Origin: Capsicum annuum
Taxonomy: Eukaryota; Streptophyta; Magnoliopsida; Solanales; Solanaceae
NCBI RefSeq assembly: GCF_002878395.1
Contig: NC_061121.1
Location: 12,664,184-12,728,183 of the forward strand
Length of the DNA: 64,000 bases
Direction: 5' to 3'
Shown here: in pieces, positions 1 through 11,212 of the stretch
Layout of the letters: each line of letters starts with the position of its first letter
How positions within the stretch are numbered: the stretch's first letter is position 1
Translations under genes and position numbers: made by a program
Notes under the pieces: model-generated
The model's input: only the letters and a program-made list of their open reading frames with translations
What the model was told of the DNA's origin: nothing
Database searches by the model: none

Positions 1-186
1 AGGGCAGAGGACTAGGGCCAGTTTGAGTCGCTAGTGTAGGGAATTACTTGGTGGGGGTTTTATTCCTGTTATGAGTCCGTGTTCCATGTTTTATTACAAA
101 TCTGTGTGCTTTTCTCTGTTTTATATTACTTATGGGTGCCGTATTTATGTTATGTAATCTTGTGCTGTGCCTTACTATGTGTTTAT
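1..186. other. Unassigned flank
   Basis: T-rich sequence before the SINE tail. It has open frames but none with a recognisable protein pattern, and I see no repeat or regulatory signal in it. Confidence 0.3.
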
Positions 187-331
187 GTGGTATCTCGTGC
201 CTTGTGCCGGGGGTCTATCGGAAACAGCCTTTCTACTTTTTCAGAGGTAGAGGTATGGACTGCGTACATCTTACCCCCCCCCCCCGAGACCCCACTAGAT
301 GGGAATACACTGGGTTTGTTGTTGTTGTTGA
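187..331 (+). mobile_element. TS-type SINE, 3' portion
   Basis: The segment has the order typical of the Solanaceae TS/SolS SINE 3' half: a 'GGGGTCTATCGGAAACAG' block, a 'CTGCGTACATCTTACC' block, a C-rich run, 'GAGACCCCACTAGATGGGA', then 'ACACTGGG' and a (TTG)n tail. I do not see the tRNA-derived 5' half with A and B boxes, so this is a 5'-truncated or diverged copy. The family assignment comes from knowledge of Solanaceae SINEs and was not searched. Confidence 0.7.
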
Positions 332-3300
332 TTTATAAGAGAAGATATGAAGGGCAGATTTTGTCCCACTGGGCGTGCCAATTTGTTGGCAACATAATTT
401 AAATTCATGAAAAGTAAATTTTAACCTCAAACAAAAATATGAAGAAACAAGAAATTTTTATTGATAAACGATTGTGGTTACAATTCTGTTCCTCACTTGA
501 TTCTTCTCTCTTGATTTTCTCTGTAATTCAAGGGCCTTTAGTGACTTATTCTCGAACATAGGATGATCTCTTTATGAATATCCCATGATTTTGTGGGATA
601 TTGGAGATCTTGGAGATCTTTTTATGAATACCCATCAGCTTATGGGATATTTAAGATGCCTGTTTCAAGGAACATGTTACCCTTTATATAGGCAAGATTT
701 AGGGTAAAGTAGCCTTTATAACTCTAACAGAATTTGGATTCTTATTGAAGAGTTCACAAATTTTAGATTTCTACAAATTCCCCCTACTTCAAGGCTTGTC
801 GAAGTATAAATTTGATGACGAGTCTTGAAGTACCAATAGAACTTACATCTTTCTGCGGTGGCTACAGATCTACAAATCTAATTTATGAGAGAAGAGATGA
901 AGGGCAGATTTGGTCCCACTAGGCGTGCCAATTTGTTTCCAACATAATTTAATTCATGGAAAATAAACTTCAACCACAAATAAAAATATAAAGAAACAAT
1001 AGTTTTATTGATAAATGATGGGGGTACAAATCTTTTCCTCCCTTGATTATTCTCTTTTGATTTTCTTCGTAATTTGAGGGCCGTAAGTGGCGTATTTCTC
1101 GAATATATGGAGATTCGGATATGAATTTCTCTATAATTCGAAGGCCGTTAGTGGCGTATTTCTCGAACGTAGGAACATTTGGATTTGATCTTCATGAAAG
1201 AAGGGTTTGTCTTCTTGATGTATTTGATTATCAAGAAGAGAGAGTTTTGATCTTTATGAATATACCATGAATTTATTAGGACTTTTCAGATCTTTGATCT
1301 CTTTGTGAATATCCCGTGAATTTATGGGATACTAGAGATGCCTCTTTAAAGGGATATTTTCCCCCTTTATATAGAAATAATTTAGGGCTTAGGTTGAGTA
1401 TCTATCAAGCTAGATTTAGGATAAATTAGCCCCCAAGAACTCTAAGAAAAATTGAACTCTTTTTGTAAAGTCCACAAAATTTCAATGTCTATAAATGCCC
1501 CCTGCTTCAAGGCTTGTCGGAGTGTAGACTTGATGAAACTCAAAAATGAATCTTGAAGTACCGCTTCCATCTTTACAATCATGTGGCTACAAATTTTCAT
1601 ATTTGATTTATGAGAGAAGAGATGAAAAACAGATCTGGTCCCACTGGGCGTGCCAATTTGTTTGCAAAATAATTTAAATTTATGTAAAATAAATTTTAAC
1701 CACAAACAAAAATTTGAAGAAACAAGAAATTTTTATTGATAAACGATTGTGGTTACAAATATGTTTCTCCCTTGATTCTTTTCTCTTGATTTTCTCCATA
1801 ATTCAAGGGCCGTTGTTGCTTATTCTCAAACATAGGATAATCTCTTTATGAATATCCCATGATTTTGTGGGATATTGGAGATCTTTTTACGAATATCCAT
1901 CAGCTTATGAGATATTCAAAATGCCTGTTTCAGGGAACATGTTACCCTTTAAATAGGCGAGATTTAGGGTAAAGTAGCCTTCTAGAACTCTAACAGAACT
2001 TGAATTTTTATTGAAGAGTCCACAAATTTTAGATTTCTACAAATGCCCCCTACTTCAAGGCTTGTCGAAGTGTAGATTTGATGATGAGTCTTGAAGTACC
2101 AATAGAGCTTCCATATTTATGTGGTGGTTACAGATTCGCAAATCTAATTTATGAAAGAAGAGATGAAGGGAAGATTTGGTCCCACTAGGTGTGCCAATTT
2201 GTTTTCAACATAATTTAATTCATTGAAAATAAACTTCAACCATAAATAAAAATATAAAGAAACAACAATTTTATTGATAAACATGGGGGAACAACATTGT
2301 TCCTTCCTTGATTCTTCTCTTTTAATTTTCTCCGTAATTCGAGGGCCGTCAGTGGCGTATTTCTCGAATGTATGGAGATTTGGATATGAATTTCTCCACA
2401 ATTCGAGGGCCGTTAGTGGCGTATTTCTCGAACGTAGGAACATTTGGATTTGATCTTCATGAAAGAAGGGTTTGTCTTCTTGATGTATTTGATTATCAAG
2501 AAGAGAGAGTTTTGATCTTTATGAATATCCCATGAATTTATTAGGACTTTTCAGATCTTTGATCTCTTTGTGAATATCTCGTGAATTTATGGGATGCTGG
2601 AGATGCCTCTTTAAAGCGATATTTGCCCCCTCTATATAGGAATAATTTAAGGCTTAGGTTGAGTATCTATCAAGCTAGATTTAGGATAAATTAGCCCCAA
2701 GAACTCAAAGCAAAATTGAACTCTTTTTGTAGAGTCCACAAAATTTCAATGTCTACAAATGCCCCCTGCTTCAAGGCTTGTCGGAGTGTAGACTTGATGA
2801 AACTCAAAGACGAGTCTTGAAGTACCGCTTCCATCTTTATGATCTTGCGGCTACAAATTTGCATATTTGATTTATGAGAGAAGAGATGAGGGGCAGATTT
2901 GGTCCCACTGGGCGTGCAAATTTGTTTGCAACATAATTTAAATTCATGTAAAATAAATTTTAACCGCAAACAAAAATATGAAAAAACAAGATTTTTTTTA
3001 TTGATAAACGATTGTGGTTACAAATCTGTTCCTCCCTTGATTCTTCTCTCTTGAATTTCTCCGTAATTCGAGGGCCGTTGTTGCTTATTCTCGAGCATAG
3101 GATGATCTCTTTATAAATATCCCATGATTTTGTGGGATATTGGAGATCTTGGAGATCTTTTTAAGAATACCCATAAGCTTATGGAATATTCAAGATGCCT
3201 GTTTCAGGGAACATGTTACCCTTTAAATAGGCGAGATTTAGGGTAAAGTAGCTTTCTAGAACTCTAACAAAATTTGGATTCTTATAGGAGAGTTCACAAA

Positions 3301-6300
3301 TTTTAGATTTCTACAAATGTCCCCTACTCAAGGCTTGTCGAAGTGTAGATTTGATGATGAGTCTTGAAGTACCAATAGAGCTTCTATCTTTATGCGGTGA
3401 CTACAGATCTAATTTATGAGCGAAGAGATGAAGGGAAGATTTCGTCCCACTGGGCGTGCTAATTTGTTTCCAACATAATTTAATTCATTGAAAATAAACT
3501 TCAACCACAATTAAAAATATAAAAAAACAACAGTTTTATTGATAAACGATGGGGGTACAAATCTGTTCCTCCCTTGATTCTTCTCTTTTGATTTTCTCCG
3601 TAATTTGAGGGCCGTCAGTGGCCTATTTCTCAAATGTAAGGAGATTTGGATATGAATTTCTCCGTAATTCGAGGGCCTTTAGTGGCGTATTTCTCGAACG
3701 TAGGAACATTTGGATTTGATCTCCATGAAAGAAGGATTTGTCTTCTTGATGTATTTGATTATCAAGAAGAGAGAGTTTTGATCTTTATGAATATCTCATG
3801 AATTTATTGAGACTTTTTAGATCTTTGATCTATTTGTGAATATCTCGTGAATTTATGGGATACTGGAGATGCCTCTTAAAAGGGATATTTGCCCTCTTTA
3901 TATAGGCATAATTTAAGGCTTAGGTTGAGTAGCTATCAAGCTAGATTTAGGATAAATTAGCCCCCAAGAACACTAAGAAATATTGAACTCTTTTTGTAGA
4001 GTTCACAAAATTTCAATGTCTACAAATGCCCCCTGGTTCAAGGCTTATCGGAGTGCAGACTTGATGAAACTCAAAGACGAGTCTTGTAGTACCGCTTTCA
4101 TCTTTACGATCCTACGGCTACAAATTTGCATATTTAATTTATGAGAGAAGAGATGAAGGGAAGATTTGGTCCCACTGGGCGTGCCAATTTGTTTGCAACA
4201 TAATTTAATTCATGAAAAATAAATTTTAACCACAAACAAAAATATGAAGAAACAAGAATTTTTTATTGATAAACGATTGTGATTACAAATTTGTTCCTCC
4301 CTTGATTCTTCTCTCTTGATTTTCTCCATAATTCGAGGGCCGTTAGGGGCTTATTCTTGAACATAGGATTATCTCTTTATGAATATCCCATGATTTTGTG
4401 GGATATTAGAGGTCTTGGAGATCTTTTTACGAATACCCATCAGCTTATGGGATATTCAAGATGCATGTTTCAGGGAACATGTTACCCTTTAAATAGGCGA
4501 GATTTAGGGTAAAGTAGCCTTCTAGAACTCTAACAGAATTTGGATTCTTATTGAAGAGTTCACAAATTTTAGATTTCTACAAATGCCCCCTACTTCAAGG
4601 CTTGTCGAAGTGTAGATTTGATGACGAGTCTTGAAGTACCAATAGAGCTTCCATATTTATGTGGTGGTTACAGATTCGCAAATCTAATTTATGAAAGAAG
4701 AGATGAAGGGAAGATTTGGTCCCACTAGGTGTGCTAATTTGTTTCCAACATAATTTAATTCATTGAAAATAAACTTCAACCATAAATAAAAATATAAAGA
4801 AACAACAATTTTATTGATAAACATGGGGGAACAAAATTGTTCCTTCCTTGATTCTTCTCTTTTAATTTTCTCCGTAATTCGAGGGCCGTCAGTGACGTAT
4901 TTCTCGAATGTATGGAGATTTGGATATGAATTTCTCCAAAATTCGAGGGCCGTTAGTGGCGTATTTCTTGAACGTAGGAACACTTGGATTTGATCTTCAT
5001 GAAAGAAGGGTTTGTCTTCTTGATGTATTTGATTATCAAGAAGAGAGAGTTTTGATCTTTATGAATATCCCATGAATTTATTGGGACTTTTCAGATCTTT
5101 GATCTCTTTGTGAATACCCGTGACTTTATGGGATACTGGAATGCCTCTGTAAAGGGATATTTGCTCCCTTTATATAGGCATAATTTAGGGCTTAGGTTGA
5201 GTAGCTATCAAGCTTGATTTAGGATAAATTAGCTCCCAAGAACTCTAAGCAAAATTGAACTCTTTTTGTAGAGTCCACAAAATTTCAACGTCTACAAATG
5301 CCCTTTGCTTCAAGGCTTGTCGGAGTGTAGACTTGATGAAACTCAAAGACGAGTCTTGAAGTACTGCTTCCATCTTTACGATCCTGCGGCTACAAATTTG
5401 CATATTTGATTTATGAGAGAAGAGATGAAGGACAGATTTGGTCCCACTGGGCGTGCCAATTCGTTTGTAACATAATTTAAATTCATGAAAAATAAATTTC
5501 AACCACAAACAAAAATATGAAGAAACAAGAATTTTTTATTGATAAACGATTGTGGTTACAAATCTGTTCATCCCTTGATTCTTCTCTCTTGGTTTTCTCC
5601 ATAATTCGAGGGTCGTTAGTGGCTTATTCTCGAACATAGGATGATCTCTTTATGAATATCCCATGATTTTGTGGGATATTGGAGATCTTGGAGATCCTTT
5701 TACGAATACCTATCAGTTTATGGGATATTCAAGATGCCTGTTTCAGGGTCCCTTTAAATAGGCGAGATTTAGGGTAAAGTAGCTTTCTAGAACTCTAACA
5801 GAATTTGAATTCTTATTGAAGAGTCCACCAATTTTAGATTTCTACAAATGTCCCCTACTTCAAGGCTTGTCGAAGTGTAGATTTGATGACGAGTCTTGAA
5901 GTACCAATAGAGCTTCCATCTTTATGCGGTGGCTACAGATTTGCTCATCTAATTTATGAGAGAAGAGATGAAGGGAAGATTTGGTCCCACTGGGCGTGCC
6001 AATTTATTTCCAACATAATTTAATTCATTGAAAATAAACTTCAACCACAAATAAAAATATAAAGAAACAACAGTTTTATTGATAAACGATGGGGGTACAA
6101 ATCTTTTCCTCCCTTGATTCTTCTCTTTTGATTTTGTTCGTAATTCGAGGGCTGTCAGTGGCGTATTTCTCGAATGTAAGGAGATTTGGATATGAATTTC
6201 TCCGTAATTCGAGGGCCGTTAGTGACGTATTTCTCGAACGTAGGAACATTTGGATTTGATCTTCATGAAAGAAGGGTTTGTCTTCTTAATGTATTTGATT

Positions 6301-6551
6301 ATCAAGAAGAGAGAGTTTTGATCTTTATGAATATCCTATGAATTTATTGGGACTTTTCAGATCTTTGATCTCGTTGTGAATTTATGGGATACTGGAGATG
6401 CCTCTTTAAATGGATATTTGCCCCCTTTATATATGCATAGTTTAAGGCTTAGGTTAATTAGCTATCAAGCTAGATTTAGGATAAATTAGCCCCAAGGACT
6501 CTAAGCAAAATTGACCTCTTTTTGTAGAGTCCACAAAATTTCAATGTCTAC
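332..6551 (-). repeat. Tandem higher-order repeat array (1.27-kb dimers), LTR-like units
   Basis: The box GTCCCACTGGGCGTGCCAA recurs near 363, 913, 1638, 2179, 2902, 3444, 4169, 4719, 5441 and 5984. The spacings alternate between about 541-550 and 722-725 bp, which gives a higher-order period of about 1265-1275 bp. The longer subunit contains an internal duplication ('AATTCGAGGGCCGTTAGTGG' twice) and a segment with AAGAAGAGAGAG. Both subunits carry 'CAAGGCTTGTCG' and a TATATA-type box. On the minus strand the order is a TATATAAAGGGG-type box, a leader, then TTGGCACGCCCAGTGGGACC, which resembles a retroelement primer-binding site after an LTR. The short ORFs here (60-99 aa) are repeat shadows. 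I infer a tandemly amplified LTR/leader or TRIM-like sequence. Confidence 0.8.
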
Positions 6552-6622
6552 AGTAAGATCTGCGCACACCTAACTCTACCCACCCCAGACCCCACTTTGT
6601 GGGATTATACTAGGCATAACAC
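6552..6622 (+). mobile_element. TS-type SINE 3' fragment
   Basis: The blocks 'GATCTGCGCACACCTAAC', 'CCCAGACCCCACTTTGTGGG' and 'ATTATACTAGG' match the same SINE 3' core as the copy at 187-331. The (TTG)n tail is missing. The fragment abuts the end of the tandem array, so both array ends lie next to SINE sequence. Confidence 0.55.
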
Positions 6623-6639
6623 ATAAACAAATACCCGAA

Positions 6640-6890
6640 CGTGGCCTCAGCTGTGAAGTTAGCACTCCAACTTTGAGAGTGCACATCTAGGCACGTCAAC
6701 TTGGTCTCAATTGGTAACTAAACACTCCAACTTGTCTCCATGGTATCTCGACGTAAATGGGAGGTGTCTAAATGATCATTTAATAAGTTGGAGTGTTCAA
6801 CTGACACCTGTGGAAACGAGTTGAGGTCTCAAAGTTGGAGTGTTAGTTGCCAAACGAGGACAAGTTAAAATGTCAAGGTATTATGCCAGC
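6640..6890. repeat. Imperfect inverted repeat, MITE-like
   Basis: 'CACTCCAACTT' near the left side (about 6665-6675 and 6725) faces 'AAGTTGGAGTG' on the right (about 6784 and 6833). 'GTCAACTTGG' and 'GGACAAGTTAAAATGTC' form a further partly inverted pair. The ~250-bp block could fold back as a small non-autonomous element. No clear target duplication was found. Confidence 0.4.
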
Positions 6891-7377
6891 TGGTATGTTG
6901 TTGTTGGATCGTAGTTAGGCTCCGTCAGAGCCTAAATTCAGCAGAAGGTCTGAATTTGAACTATGCCTTTTCAGATTTCAGACTTCCGCGTATGAAGTTA
7001 GGTTTTGGTAGAACCCAACTTTAGACCCTCTAAAGAACAATAAACAACATGATGTTCAGGTTGAAGTTCACCAGAACTGGAAAATAATTTGCATCAGGTA
7101 GCCAATTTTACATGCACAATTAAAGTTATATCCAATTTTTTTCCAAGTGCTTAATTTGTAGTCAGCGTTGGCAAACTTCAGACCTGTGTCATGGCAACTA
7201 GTGGATTTTATAAAGCGCGACTGATAATGTCAAATTCAGATTTACAATTATTTGTCTGGTTTTTTGTGAATGAAAAGTTGGTAGTTGACTTACAAAGATA
7301 AGTTCACATCTCATCTTCAGATGTACGTACCTATGAGATAAATTAAAGTCAACTGGATTTATTAACTTAATTGCAAG
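6891..7377. other. Upstream flank of the NLR locus
   Basis: AT-rich sequence with no recognisable gene. The N-terminal coiled-coil exon expected for an R1-like NLR is not visible here, so the gene appears truncated at its 5' side. I cannot name a promoter. Confidence 0.35.
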
Positions 7378-8757
7378 TTGATGACATGCCAGAAAAAGTC
7401 AACACTTTGGTATAGAATTCAAAGTGGGAATGCATCTAGATCTAGTACTTCCCAATTCTTGACTAGTATTCTTATAAACAAAATAGTTTTCTGTAACATG
7501 TTCTTCCATAGAACAAAGGCAATTCTGAAATTTCTCAATCATTTAAATTCCAAGTTCTATATCTGTTGCATTTTTCTCTCCAACTTTATTATTACCCGTT
7601 TTAACAACAATATATTGCGCACCACTCTGCAAGAAGTTTTCGAGTTTGCACTTCCACAAAATCAAGAAAACGTCATGCTGTTTATGCCAAGAAAAGGCAC
7701 AATTTCTGAGTCCAGTATGACCACAAGTTTAGAAGAAATTGTGGGATTTGAGGATGAGACAGCAGAGCTGATACATCAACTTGTATGGGGTCCGAAACAT
7801 TTAGATGTAGTCACCCTTGTTGGAATGCCAGGAATAGGCAAGACAACTATGGCGAAGAGATTGTATACTCATAATGATATTATCAGTCGTTTTGATGTCT
7901 GTTCGTGGTGCACCATTTCTCAAGTATATAATAAGAGAAAGACATTGTTTGAGTTATTGAGTAATTTGGTTCCTCTTTATGACAACACAAGGAGCAATGA
8001 TGAACTAGCTGATCAGTTGCGGAGATGTTTGCTGAGGAAGAAATACTTAATTGTCATTGATGATTTATGGAGCACTGAAGTGTGGGATGACTTAAGGAGA
8101 TGTTTTCCGGATGATTATAGCGGTAGTAGAATCATTTTGACAACTAGACAAGACAAAGTGGCTTCTTATACTGAACTATCTAGTGCTGCTCGTCATCTTC
8201 GTTTACTTACAGATGAAGAAAGTTGGTGCTTATTGCAGAAGAAAGTACTTGGAGAAGAAAGTTGTCCCCCAGAACTTGATGTAATAGGAGCGCAAATAGC
8301 ACAGAGCTGCGGAGGGCTTCCACTTGCTATTATTTTGGTAGCTGGTGTCCTTGCAAAACTCGACAAGAACAACGTTCGTTGGGGAGAAGTTGCGTATGGT
8401 TTAAGTTCAAGTATTTCTGGTGATGAGCAAAAGTACATGGACATAATCTACTTGAGTTATAGACTTTTACCTGGGCACTTGACGAACGGCTTTCTTTACT
8501 TTGGAAAACATTTTGAGGATGAGCTTTTGGTTCGAGAGTTGATACAGCTTTGGATCGCTGAAGAATTTGCAGTAGGTAACGAGTTAATGAGTGCAGAAGA
8601 TGTAGCAAAGGACTACGTGAAGGAATTAATAGATAGTAACCTTGTAATGGTTGTCCGAAGGAGTTTCTCTGGTGAGGTGAAAGCGATTCGTATGCATGAT
8701 CTGTTGCGTGAGTTTTGCTTGACTAGCTGTAAGAGTTACAGGTACGATCTAAGTTGA
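7378..8757 (+). CDS. R1-like NLR, NB-ARC part (truncated N-terminus)
   Basis: The 459-codon frame carries an NB-ARC ATPase module of plant intracellular immune receptors. Visible motifs are the P-loop GMPGIGKTT (residues 149-157), RNBS-A around FDVCSWCTIS (172-181), kinase-2 LIVIDDLW (224-231), RNBS-B GSRIILTTR (249-257), GLPL (313-316), RNBS-D GFLYFG (371-376) and MHDLLREFC (439-447). The style matches the Solanaceae R1 / late-blight-resistance CNL family. The ~120 residues before the NB-ARC do not look like a coiled-coil domain and are low in recognisable sequence, so the annotated start is probably not the ancestral one. The frame ends in TGA at 8755. The LRR part follows in another frame. 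It is probably a pseudogene or partial gene; an unseen intron is possible but no convincing splice pair was found. Confidence 0.85.
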   Translation: MMTCQKKSTLWYRIQSGNASRSSTSQFLTSILINKIVFCNMFFHRTKAILKFLNHLNSKFYICCIFLSNFIITRFNNNILRTTLQEVFEFALPQNQENVMLFMPRKGTISESSMTTSLEEIVGFEDETAELIHQLVWGPKHLDVVTLVGMPGIGKTTMAKRLYTHNDIISRFDVCSWCTISQVYNKRKTLFELLSNLVPLYDNTRSNDELADQLRRCLLRKKYLIVIDDLWSTEVWDDLRRCFPDDYSGSRIILTTRQDKVASYTELSSAARHLRLLTDEESWCLLQKKVLGEESCPPELDVIGAQIAQSCGGLPLAIILVAGVLAKLDKNNVRWGEVAYGLSSSISGDEQKYMDIIYLSYRLLPGHLTNGFLYFGKHFEDELLVRELIQLWIAEEFAVGNELMSAEDVAKDYVKELIDSNLVMVVRRSFSGEVKAIRMHDLLREFCLTSCKSYRYDLS

Positions 8758-8761
8758 ACAA

Positions 8762-10093
8762 TTGCAGACTTTGTTACTTCAGACTCTAACTCTACTGGTT
8801 CTTACTATTTTCTTCCTTTTGATATTTTATTCTCGTAGCAGATCACGCAACTCAACTGCTGCTGAGCATGAGCGTGGCATTTCACTTGATTTTCGCTATA
8901 ATTACAAACAAGCTGAAGATTTATATCCCCATTCTGCTATCTGTCGAGTACCTTATCATGTTGATGATGTACTTAACCAGAACAACTTTCTCATCTTTGA
9001 CTGCAACAGTTTTCATGCCAAACCTAGGATTACATCATTGAGAGTGTTGGATTTGGTATGCGTTACATTGAGCAATGCATACTACATTCAATTCTTAATC
9101 AATTTAAGATTCTTGGCCCTGAAGGGGAATTTTGAGGAAGATCCATCATGGTTATCCAATCTCAAGTACTTAAAAACATTGATACTCAGGGAATCGCGCA
9201 GATTAGACCTATCACATGCAATTTGGGGTATGGTGAGCTTAAAACATTTGGAAGTGACTGGTAAATCAGCTGTCATCAGGTGCCATGTCCCAGAGTTCAA
9301 GATGAACCGTCGTTTAACAAAATTACAATGGGTTTCCTTTGTACAGTTACCTGGAGGGGAAGAGTTCCAAGAGTTTGTGTCAAAAGTACCCAATTTGGTA
9401 AAGCTGAGGTGCATGGTTGATGAACCACATATCGTTCAGAGATGCATTCAACTTCCGGGTTTAGACTCTTTGAATAAACTCGAATCACTTAAACTTAAAG
9501 TCTCTTTTCTAAACTGTGCTGCCAAGCGACTTGAGGTCAACTTCCCGAGGAACCTCAAGAAGTTGACCTTGTCATCATGTCAATTACCATGGAGTGAAAT
9601 TTCAGCAATAGGGGGGCTAGAAAACCTGGAGGCCCTCAATTTGGAGTCCGACGCTTTTAAGGGAACGCAATGGGATGTCAATGAAGAGGAGTTCAAGAGT
9701 CTCAAGCTCTTGACATTCTACAGCATGAATATTCCACAATGGAACTTTTCTGATATGTCCTTTCCTAACCTCCAGCATGTGATTTTCATAAACAGCCAAC
9801 TGAAAACAATTCCTCGCAGCTTTGAAAACCTACTTTTGCTGCAGATGATTGAGGTGTCTTGGTGCAAATGCAGTCGCGATGCCTTAAACTCTGCTGAAGA
9901 GATTAAGAGAACTCATGAGGATATGGGAAATCATGAATTCAAGCTTATAATCAAAAGTAGAGAGGAGGATGTTGATGAACTTGGACCGTCTTGGCAAGTT
10001 GATGCGCATCTGCAAAACTGGAAATATCTCTTCTGTTTACTTCTTGTTCTCTTCTTGATCATTTTTCAACATTTTTTCAAGTTACTGAAGTAA
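8762..10093 (+). CDS. R1-like NLR, LRR part with hydrophobic C-terminus
   Basis: The 443-codon frame continues the upstream NB-ARC locus and carries irregular leucine-rich repeats (e.g. ITSLRVLDL, LRFLALKGNF, LKYLKTLIL, LKKLTLSSC, LENLEALNL). Homologous sequence seems to start around 'SRNSTAAEHERG'. The first ~22 residues are an out-of-frame hydrophobic reading. In the NB-ARC frame, just after the TGA, 8758-8836 reads TIADFVTSDSNSTGSYY and then PFDILFS, so the real break is a TGA plus a frame change between about 8810 and 8840. The LRR ends with an unusual hydrophobic segment (YLFCLLLVLFLIIFQHFF) 10-15 residues from the stop. The role would be effector sensing, but as read the locus cannot make one continuous receptor. 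Confidence 0.75.
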   Translation: MQTLLLQTLTLLVLTIFFLLIFYSRSRSRNSTAAEHERGISLDFRYNYKQAEDLYPHSAICRVPYHVDDVLNQNNFLIFDCNSFHAKPRITSLRVLDLVCVTLSNAYYIQFLINLRFLALKGNFEEDPSWLSNLKYLKTLILRESRRLDLSHAIWGMVSLKHLEVTGKSAVIRCHVPEFKMNRRLTKLQWVSFVQLPGGEEFQEFVSKVPNLVKLRCMVDEPHIVQRCIQLPGLDSLNKLESLKLKVSFLNCAAKRLEVNFPRNLKKLTLSSCQLPWSEISAIGGLENLEALNLESDAFKGTQWDVNEEEFKSLKLLTFYSMNIPQWNFSDMSFPNLQHVIFINSQLKTIPRSFENLLLLQMIEVSWCKCSRDALNSAEEIKRTHEDMGNHEFKLIIKSREEDVDELGPSWQVDAHLQNWKYLFCLLLVLFLIIFQHFFKLLK

Positions 10094-10816
10094 TTGAAGT
10101 TAAGTTAGATGTTGTAATCTCCCAACTATGTACCAACACCTTTTTCTTTTCCTCTTTACTTACTAGACAACTTGATTGTTCTTCACTAACTTTGGTATTT
10201 CAACTTTGTGATTGTTAATTAATGGTCAAAACATACCGGAACTATTGCTTTTCACTAGTTACAAACCCCAGCTCTCACTTGTCGAGTTTCACAATCTAAC
10301 TATCAGTTGTTGTTTTTCCTACGTGAACTACCCTATCTATCACTTGTCGAGTTTCACACTCTAACTGTCAGTTTTATTCTTTTCCTATGAGAACTATCAC
10401 CATCGATGAAAAGCTTCAAAGTTGACTTTCCAAAACAAGTTGAAATATTTTCATTTTCAAAAGGCATGTATCTGTGATAAAAATAACAGACAATTGGACT
10501 TGCTATTGTTCTTGTAATGTTGGTTGCAATTATTTTTCTTCCACTTGTGTCATAACTTAACTAGTAAGGCATTATTTGTTTGGACTTTTATGGATGACTG
10601 AATCTAAACGGTTCACACTTTAGACCTTAGGTGATTAAGAGGATTCGTTTATATTAAGGTTTGAATATTTATTTGGTCTGAATAGAGCTTAATGAAGTTT
10701 TTATGCGGTTAATTTTCACCAACACCACTAATCCTTTCTGTCATCACAATCACCACCATGATTACCATGGATTCCAATCAATATTGTCAATTGCTACTAC
10801 ACCTACCACCTCCATC
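10094..10816. other. 3' flank of NLR with a short direct duplication
   Basis: No gene is visible. 'CACTTGTCGAGTTTCACA', followed by '(A)TCTAACT.TCAGTT', occurs at about 10276 and 10340, a ~64-bp direct duplication. From about 10735 the sequence turns ACC/ATC-rich and continues past the copia insertion at 15717. Confidence 0.45.
10812..10816. other. Target-site duplication of copia element, 5' copy (CCATC)
   Basis: CCATC directly precedes the 5' LTR and recurs at 15717-15721 directly after the 3' LTR. It shows that the ends were not rearranged after integration. Confidence 0.9.
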
Positions 10817-11148
10817 TGTTGAGATTTGCTTTAGGAATGCACGTGTTTCTTTGTTTTCTTTCTCTCCAGTTTTTTTACGTACAATCCTAGTTAAATTAGG
10901 AGTCCTATCTTTGGTAGGAAACTAATTAGTTATTTTAATTTTGGTAGAAATAGGTTGTTTCTTTGTCCTATTTTTAGTTGTAATAGTAACTATTTAAGTT
11001 GCTAAGTTGATGATCAATTAGACGTGGTCTTTCAACAAGAAAATAATCACTCTCTGCATATTCTCTTCTTCAAACTCCATCTCTGTTTCTGCGGCCAGCT
11101 TTAAATTGAATTCCTACGTCATTTCCCTTTAACGGTTTTAAACCAACA
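10817..11148 (+). repeat. 5' LTR of copia element
   Basis: It begins TGTTGAGATTTGC and ends AACCAACA, and is paired with 15385-15716. Transcription signals should lie within it. The ends carry the short TG...CA inversion. Confidence 0.92.
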
Positions 11149-11150
11149 AT

Positions 11151-11162
11151 TGGTATTAGAGC
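11151..11162 (+). promoter_or_regulatory. Primer-binding site, initiator tRNA-Met type
   Basis: TGGTATTAGAGC starts three bases downstream of the 5' LTR. It differs by one base from the usual plant copia sequence TGGTATCAGAGC, which is complementary to initiator tRNA-Met. Confidence 0.85.
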
Positions 11163-11212
11163 TTTAGTCTTAAGGGACATGTGAGTGTGTGCATCAATCT
11201 GATCCAGTGGAT

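Noticed and set aside
79..430. Overlapping ORFs of 65-107 aa on both strands
   Set aside because: They read through the SINE tail and its C-run; no protein pattern.
1442..5508. Repeated minus-strand ORFs of 87-99 aa (KSNMQICSRKI..., MFLRSRNTPLTALE...)
   Set aside because: They recur with the tandem array period and differ in frame breaks between copies; explained as shadows of the repeat.
8762..8836. Apparent signal peptide (MQTLLLQTLTLLVLTIFFLL) at the start of the LRR frame
   Set aside because: The same bases in the upstream NB-ARC frame read as a plausible NLR linker; the hydrophobic stretch is an out-of-frame artefact.
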